Shown here one piece after another: positions 12,551 through 21,500 of a DNA stretch of 64,000 nt (position 1 is the stretch's first letter; the number at the start of each line of letters is the position of its first letter). A model generated the notes under the pieces. That model made no database searches, had not been told where the DNA came from, and saw nothing but the letters and a program-made list of their open reading frames with translations. The DNA lies in the NCBI GenBank assembly GCA_030248215.1, contig JASANG010002540.1, forward strand, positions 1 to 64,000, read 5' to 3'. The DNA is from Enoplolaimus lenunculus (Eukaryota; Nematoda; Enoplea; Enoplida; Thoracostomopsidae). The translations under genes were made by a program, and so were the position numbers.

Positions 12551-15500
12551 ATGTCTCAAAATATGGAATATGAACCTGGAGATTCGAAGACGACACAAAT
12601 GTCACGAATTCCGGCTTTTATGAAAGAATTGGTGTTGTTTCGTAACGGGGACCTCAATGGAATCCCGGTACATTTTATGTATTCTCGTCGAAAAGCTGCC
12701 GGTGACTGGACTGGCTTAATGGACGAAATTGAACAAATTATTCGACCGATTGATGGAGGTATGATTAAAATGAAAAAATTTCACTAAATTTCAATTTAAT
12801 ATCTTTGTTTTTGTTTAAATTCTGCTCAAAATTCTCTTTTTTTTCCTTTTTTCTCAATTTCTTTCATAGTAATTTTCGTTGTTTTTTTTTCTCATTTTGT
12901 TCATACTGTAAGTACACGGTGTCACTTTGGTTGTTCATCAAATTTCATTTATTTTAATAATATTATCTTTTTTTTTGTTTTTCTGTCAATTTTTGCTGAA
13001 ATTTTTGTTTTTGTTACACTGTAAATTTCATTGAGTTTATTTTAACTCAGAATGAGATGAATCACACAGTCTGAGTTAGAACTATCAGAACTCAGAATTT
13101 TGCGTTGATTCAATTCATTCTGAGTTATAATTAATCAACTCGCCCAGAGTCAACTCAACTCTGAGGGAGAATTAACTCAACTGAGAGTGAGCTAATGTTT
13201 GCTGATATTAATTCAAAAATAATCGATCAACTAGCTAGCTGAATTGATTAATCAACTCATTGGACTTTACAGTGTATTTTTGCCAATTTTCTTTTTTATT
13301 TCAGTTTTTTCTAACTTTTCACTTACTGCGGTGGAGTTTGCTTGTCTGTCATCAGAGGCTTCAAGTTGCCTAGCGGTACGTTAAAGTGGTGTCATTCGAA
13401 TATTGAACATATAAGCATTTTTGAAAACAAGTATAAAAAATACGAATATTGTTTTTGTTTTCTATTTATAGTATTTATTAATTCGCTCTGAGCTGATTTA
13501 AACCCAGGTGAGTTGATTAATTTACTCAGAATGAGTTAAATCAATTCCGATTCTGAGTTCTGAAAGATCTAATTCTCAGAGCTGAGGATTCTGAGTTAAT
13601 CCAACTGATTCTGAGTTAAAATTAACTCACTGTAATTTACAGTGTTTACACTGCAAAAAATGGTGAGTCAAATTGAATGTCTCCAAAATAGACTTTTCCT
13701 GACTACACAAACTGAGTCAAAATTCGACTCCGCCTTAGTCAAATTCGACTCAACTGCAAATTCGACTCACTGAGCGATTCATTGAATCGAATGTGACTCT
13801 GACGGAGTAGAATTTTGACTCAGTTTGTGTAGTCAGGAAAAGCCTATTTCACAGGGAGTCAATTTGACTCACCATTTTTTTGCAGTGTAGCAATTTTTAG
13901 TTACTTTTAAAATTTAAGGTCGTGTCAAAATGTTGTTTTCGCCGCGTGGTACAAGACGAATTACGAATATTCATGACTTGGAACACAGTTTTCAGAATCA
14001 ATTTGTCGCGTGCGGAGCTGAAGGATTCACTGAAATTCCTGGAGGGTAAGAAAAATTTTTTTTAAATTCTATTTTTATAAGTTTTTATAAATATTCTTAA
14101 ATTGTTTACTACTGATATACGCATCAGAAAACTTTTGCTATCACTGTAAATTTCAGTGAGTTGATTTTAACAAAGAATGAGTTGAATCACTCAGTCTGAG
14201 TTAGAACTATCAGAACTCAAAATTTTGAGTTAATTCCATTCATTCTGACATAATTTATCAACTCACCCAATGCCAACTCAACTCAGAGTGAGAGTCAACT
14301 CAACCCAGAGTCAGTTAATGTTTACTGATATCAATTCAGAAGTAACCAACTCGCCAGCTGAATTGATTAATCAACTCATTGGAATTTACAGTGTATGTTC
14401 CACACTGTCAAAAATCGTTTCTGAAAATGTGTTGTTGCGCTCATGCAGGCTTAGGCTTAGGAATATGGTTATAATACTGTTCCGCCCCTGTTGTTTACAT
14501 TGGCCGTACTCTTTAACAACAGCATCTAACTCTGCAGGTTTGCATGGTACAAATGTACACTGTAAATTCCAGTGAGTTGATTTTAACTCAGAATACGTTG
14601 AATCAGTCAGTCTGAGTTAGGACTATCAGAACTCACAATTGTAAGTTTATTCAACTAATTCTAATTTAATTCATCAACTCCCAAGGAGTCAACTCAACTC
14701 ATAGTAAGAATCATCTCAACTCAGAGTGAGTTAAAATTTACTGTTATTAACTTAAAAACAACTAACTTTCCGTAAAACAACTAACTTTCCGTCAGAGTTG
14801 ATTAATTAACCCATTGGTGTTTACAGTGTGCCACTGGTCGTTGCGTTTCTGGTCGATCCGTCTTTATTTAGTCGGAAGTCGGTGTCACATGCAATACCCC
14901 TAAATTAAATTATGCGCGGAACAGTTTTAATCACCGATACGTACACTGCAAAAAATGGTCAGTCAAATTGAGTCGAATTTCACTCTGGCGGAGTCAAATT
15001 TGACCCAATTTATGTAGTCAGGAAAATCCTATTTCCAAGAGAGTCAATTTGACTCCCCATTTTTTACAGTGTACAGTGTCATTGTTCACACAGATTGTAC
15101 CCCCCTCTACATACCTTGCGGAACTCCAACAGTTACATACTTTTGTATCATACACTCTTGATTTTAATTATTAAACTATTTGGTGTCTCACCCAATCGCT
15201 CGTCGACGTATTCCTACAGCTACAATTTACAAAGCTGTAAATTATGTCAAAATTGCAAAAATTTATAATTTCCGTATTTTTCAGCTACGAACGTTTGCGA
15301 ACAAAATTTGTCAATTCTGACGACGAGGATGGGCGTAATTATTTGGTACGTTTATCACACCAAACCGCGTTTGAATTATTGTTTTTGACCATTTATTGTA
15401 TAGAGTATACTGTGAGCAACACTGCGCTAATTGGTGAGACGTAATTTTGTAATTTTATATAATACACTGTAAATTGCAGTGAGTTGATTTTAACTCATAA

Positions 15501-18500
15501 TGAGTTCGGACAATCTCAGAACTCACTATTATGAATTGATTGAACTCATCCTGAGTTAATTTGTCTACTCATCAGAAATTAAATCAGCTCACAATGAGTT
15601 AATATCTACTGTTATTAACTGAGAAATAACCAAAAATACTAATTCTCTCTCTGAATTGATTAATCAACTCATTAGAATTTACAGTGTAAAGTTTGAAAAT
15701 AAATTCGAAGTAAAGAATTAGGGTTGCGCTATGCATTTTAATTATTTTAATGCCGTTTGTCACTCGTACGGTGACGCCCGTCACTGTGCGTCACGGTGCG
15801 GCATCGTACGCGAATTAATGACGTACGACTCCGTGTGGGGTCGGACGGTGACGGACGGAAACCGCGGTACGGGTGCCGAACGGTACTGGACGGCGCTGTG
15901 CGACAAGTTTAGCGCAACCCGTTAATCGGATGCTTATCTGTACATTCGAGATGTATAGTTGTAGACAACAGAACTGCTAGAAAATTAAAACGAACACTAC
16001 AAAAAATGGTGAGTGAAATTGACTCTCTTAAAAATAGGCTTTGCCTGATTACGAAAACAGAGTCAAAATTCGACTCCGCCTGAGTCACATTCGTCTCAAT
16101 TCGGACTCTGGCGGTGTCGAATTTTGACTCAGTTTGCGTAGTAAAGAAAAGCCTATTTCGGAGAGAGCCAATTTGACTCATCGTTTTTTGCAGTGTAGTG
16201 CCATTTACATAATATATAGTTCAAACAGTAAAGTTTATTTTGTAAAATGAGTCTTAGTTCTTTGTTTCAGGCAAACGCAGGCAATCAGAAGTTGACTTCG
16301 CGTCGAATTTATTTGAAAGAACACAACAGAAATGCTGGCAAAAAGTAATTTTAAATTTTTATAGGATAAGTCCACGCGTAAGCTTTTAGCCTAAACCTAA
16401 AGCCTAATCACAAGTTTTAAGATAAACCTAGGCATAACTTTAAGCCTAAGCCTAAGCTGCGGTAAAATAAAAAAATTTAAAAACTGGTTCTAAAGCGATT
16501 AACAAGAACCTGTTTATCTTTCAAAATTGGGATTGACACATTAACCCTTTATCACATGAATATTTTCTATTTTATCTGAGACCTACTTTTATGCTAAGAT
16601 TTGAACTACAGTGACTGGAGTGGGTGGCGTTTACCATCGCAACTCAGCTATATGAGCTGGACGTGTGATGATTTAGTACTATGTATTCGTGTTGCAATTG
16701 CTAAAAACACTGTGCGATATATATTATTTAACATATATACACTGCGCTGAGTTGCCCATAGTCAACTCTATGTGAGAAGGAGTTACCAGTTTAGCTCTAT
16801 TGATCAAAGTATATAGCCACCTAATTGCGTTATTAAAATTTCTAAACCTACTCTTTAATACACCCACCAGAAACGTGGACGCCCCTTAAAGTAACATGGA
16901 CCAAAATTTCAAAAGAGAATATTTTTGGTTAAGATATATACAATTAAGACACGCCAATATTTATTGAAATTCTTAAAATTTAAAAAAACATACCAGATAT
17001 TTACAAAAAAAAATTTTTATTCATTTTGTACGAATTTCTTCGATTTTTTTTCAAATCGACCAATTGAAGCATATCTGTAATACAATAAATTGAGCGATTT
17101 ACACGTGATTTTACAACAACGAATCATGAGCATAAAAATACGGAAATTTTCGGTATTTGTCTATACCGGAAACGGATGTCAATTTTTACCGCAAACGAAT
17201 ATCCAGTTTTATATTTTGGTGATTGATGTTGCCGCTATTTGCAGTCTTGTATTAATTTTGACTTTGAATTGATGTTTTAGAACCAAAGCGATCTTAATCG
17301 GCAAAGAAATTGTTTCAATGGCACAATTGCTTGCGCTGATTGATTCAAAAGCGACACTTGAATCAGGCCGACCTGTACAGCATATTTATACATTCGAGCG
17401 TGGAGGGGTTACGCCACGAGAAATACATGATCCCCTACAACTGATTGCGAAGAAGACTTATATTATTAGCGATGACGAAATTAAAAGCAACAAGTAACAC
17501 GATAGGGCATAGTCTAAAATACTGGACCGTTGCTGGAGATATGCGAAAAAAGAGGGGGCCTTAGCACCCTCCGGAAGTATTTTGCCTACCCCTAGAAAAT
17601 TTTCAAGCTTGCTGGTAAGTCATCAATAATAAGCCTTGAACGTCGGTTTTGAAAACATTTTAGCCTTCCTAGCAAGGTGAGCTGACTACGGACTTAATCC
17701 GAAAAGTGAGCTGGTCACGAAACTTAAGCTTAAAGTCTATTGCTTAGACAACATCCTTAGCGTTATAAATACGCCTTAGAATGAGCCATAGCTAAAGCTT
17801 CGCTAAGCACCTCAAGCACTGCCTAAACCGAACCTAAAACATAAACCTAAGCCTGCAACGAAAATAAAAACCACAAATTCTAATCATCGTTGTGTTTCCG
17901 GAAAAAATTATGACCGTAAAAAATAATTTTTTCCATTTTTTCCAAAAAAATTGAAAAAAATGGCAAAAAAAATATTTTTGTTCGATGATTTTTTCCGGCC
18001 AACAACTCTGTTAGGGTGGCGCTATACTATTGACGACGTCTGGCGTCATCCGTCACCATACGTTTGCCGTGTTTAACGCACGATACCGTATGGTAACGGA
18101 TGGTGACGACAAGTATAGCGGCACCCTTAATCTGTACATCCACGAGGGAAGGTGAAACTGTAGGGACAGGATCGACAACAACGTAAATGTTGTGTCTATA
18201 GCCAAATATGATTCATGAAAAATGTGGCTTACAAACGTTCCCATGGTACTGTAGCTCAGTGGTTAGAGCAGCGGACCGGTTATCCGTACGTCGTGGGATC
18301 GAGTCCCACCACATCCGCTGTTATACTTTTGTAAAGGGCTCTACACTGCAAAAAATGGCGAGTTTAATTGACTCTCTGAGAAATAGGCTTTTCCTCACTA
18401 CACAAACTGAGTTAAAATTTGACTCCGCCAGAGTCAAATTGAGTCGAATTTGACTCAGGCGGAGTCGAATTTTGACTCAGTTTGTGTAGTCAGGAAAAGC

Positions 18501-21500
18501 CTGTTTCGGAGAGAGTCAATTTGACTCACCATTCTTTACAGTGTATAAAGTACTCTTTAGCTTACAATTACGCTACGAAGCTTGCAATTACATTATCCTT
18601 CATGCAGGAATAACTCGTTTACAATCTTGACGTCTGTACATATTTTCCTCCAACATATAAAAGTACATCTTAGGCTTAGGTTTAGGCAAATATTATCCTA
18701 AACCTAAACCCTTCAAGCTTATATTAGCCTAAGCATATACGAAAAGGCCGTGCGATTTGTTTTGAAAACAAAAACAAAGCAATTTTTACACAATTTTAGA
18801 AAACGTAATTCTCGGAGCCAAAGTGCCGGAAAAGGCCGGTCCCGACGGCGTGGGAAAGGCCGGTCCCGACGGCGTGGGAAAGGCGGCCGAAACGTAGACG
18901 ACGGTCATTTGTATGAAAATGTTCGCGACAGAGCGGTTTCTGATGGAAATGATAGCGATGCGGCGTTTTATAGTGATTTATCAGATTCAACTGATACTTA
19001 TAGTGATTGCCGTGGCGAGAAGGTAACCCACCTGCGGTCAATGCAAAGAACACGGCCGGAACAGTAGTATAAGTATATTCCTAAGCCTAAGCGTAAACCT
19101 AAGCGTAAGAATGCGTTTGTTCCTAAGCCTAAGCGTAAGAATGCGTTTGTTCCTAAGCCTAAGCGTAAGAATGCGTTTGTTCCTAAGCCTAAGCGTAAGA
19201 ATGCGTTTGTTCCTAAGCCTAAGCGTAAGAATGCGTTTGTTCCTAAGCCTAAGCGTAAGAATGCGTTTGTTCCTAAGCCTAAGCGTAAGAATGCGTTTGT
19301 TCCTAAGCCTAAGCGTAAGAATGCGTTTGTTCCTAAGCCTAAGCGTAAGAATGCGTTTATTCCTAAGCCTAAGCGTAAGCCTAAGCTTACTCCAAGCAAA
19401 AAAATTAGTCTAAGGCTTAATCTGACTCTATTATAGCCCCTCCGGAAAACGTTCCGGCCCTGTTCTATACATGGGCCGAAACATGGAACATTCCGCCCCA
19501 GATCTTTACATGGGTCGCCAACTGTAAGAATACAAGGGAAGGAACAGAGGCGATATACTTCAAAGTTCAACCGGAGTTGAATACATTAAATTGCTCTAAA
19601 CATTGCATAAGTTGTGGTAAAGTTTAACACGTCTTATTCAGTAGTAAAAAATTCAAACCGATTTGAAATCAACACATGTTGATACCCATGTGCACAACAG
19701 GGCCGGAACAGTAGTATAAGCATATTTATAAGTCTAAGCCTAAGCCTAAGCGCAAGGATGAGCCTATTTCTAAACCTAAGCTTAAGCCTAAGCCTAGGCA
19801 ATTGTCTAAATCTTAAACTGACTCTATTACAGACGGGCATCAAAACGATCCGACCCTGTTCTATACATAGGCCATGTTGATAGGCGGAAAAAAGCGAAAG
19901 TCGACCTAATAGATTTTGGGGTCAACTGTGAATACCAGGGTAAGCATTTGTCAAAATTTACCTTCCGGCAGGTATTAGCTCAAATAAAGGTTTTGACCAA
20001 TGTGTAGAACAGGACCGTATTCATATAGCCTAAGCCTAAGCCAAAGCCAAAAAAATTAGTTTGAAGTTTTTTGTTTTATTCTTCGACTATTTAGTTTGTT
20101 AAGTCTGAATATATAATTACACCTTGATACTTGCTTAGTACATGTGAGAAGTTCGTGGCTTTGTTAGCTAAACTGCCCTGGATCACGACGGCTAATTCGT
20201 TCTATCCCGATGTTATGCGGATCGCTCCGATTCAGTGACGCGGCCGGTTAATGTTTATCTGTAGATGACTTGAATAAATTTTCACAAATTTAAAATATAT
20301 ATTTTTTTAACTTGAATAAATTTTAACAAATTTAAAATATATTTTTTTAACTTGAATAAATTTTCACAAATTTAAAATATATTTTTTTAACTTGAATAAA
20401 TTTTAACAAATTTAAAATATATTTTTTTAACTTGAATAAATTTTCACAAATTTAAAATATATTTTTTTTAACTTGAATAAATTTTAACAAATTTAAAATA
20501 TATTTTTTTAACTTGAATAAATTTTAACAAATTTAAAATATATTTTTTTAACTTGAATAAATTTTAACAAATTTAAAATATATTTTTTTAACTTGAATAA
20601 ATTTTCACAAATTTAAAATATATTTTTTTTTAACTTGAATAAATTTTAACAAATTTAAAATATATTTTTTTAACTTGAATAAATTTTCACAAATTTAAAA
20701 TATATTTTTTAACTTGAATAAATTTTCACAAATTTAAAATATATTTTTTTAGTTTGGAAGCCGAAAGACCGTCGGGACTCGATCAAAAGAAAATGCCGCA
20801 GACAACAGAGAATTAACACTTTAGTGAGTGAACAGAAATTTCATCATAACCGCTTCTACAAGAACTAAAGCGGATGCAATTTTTAGATCCGCAATTGGGA
20901 AGGTGGATCTTCCACAATGTTCATGCGTACACTAGGTGGCTGTTGCCGGAGCAGTGGGATGGACACTGAAGGATTTTACATGACACTTTTCTCCTTAAAC
21001 GTCACCTGGTGTACGCATGATATACTGCAGTTGCAATATGCTTGTGACCTGATTTGTTTGACGAATAAAAAGCGTTCCTTCTTCAGCAGAAACTTTGCCG
21101 TTTGCGGTTCAGGTATCACAAATCAAAAGTTGAATCTAACGAACACTTTGCAGTTGCGAATCTCAAAAGGCCAATGTTACTTTTAGGGGCGTAACAGTGG
21201 ATTAAAGCGTATTCCTAAGCTAAGCCTAAGCCTAAGCGTTGCAAAGATGTATTCCGAATCCTATTAAGTCTAGCCTAAATCTAAGCCTAAATTTAAGCCT
21301 GTGCAAAAAATTGTAATCTAGAATTTAAACGTACTCTTTTATAGACCCACCAGAAACCAGGACGCCGCTTAAAGTAAAATGGACCTCAAAATCAGTACAG
21401 CAGTAAAAATAACTCAAGTCTGAAAAATGTGCTGAATTTTGAAGCTCGTCATTCATTGGTCCGATAGTTACACGACTTATCAGCAAGTGGTAATTGATAC

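Noticed and set aside
15731-15925. A 64-residue frame with normal-looking composition
   Set aside because: It lies wholly inside the GC-rich F5 element between inverted ends, and F5 copies elsewhere do not preserve it.
19111-19413. Long open frames with a repeated RMRLFLSLSV-type peptide on one strand and GLGTNAFLRL on the other
   Set aside because: They are translations of the 30-bp TTAGGC-type minisatellite in an F3 element; the unit length is a multiple of three, so frames stay open by construction.
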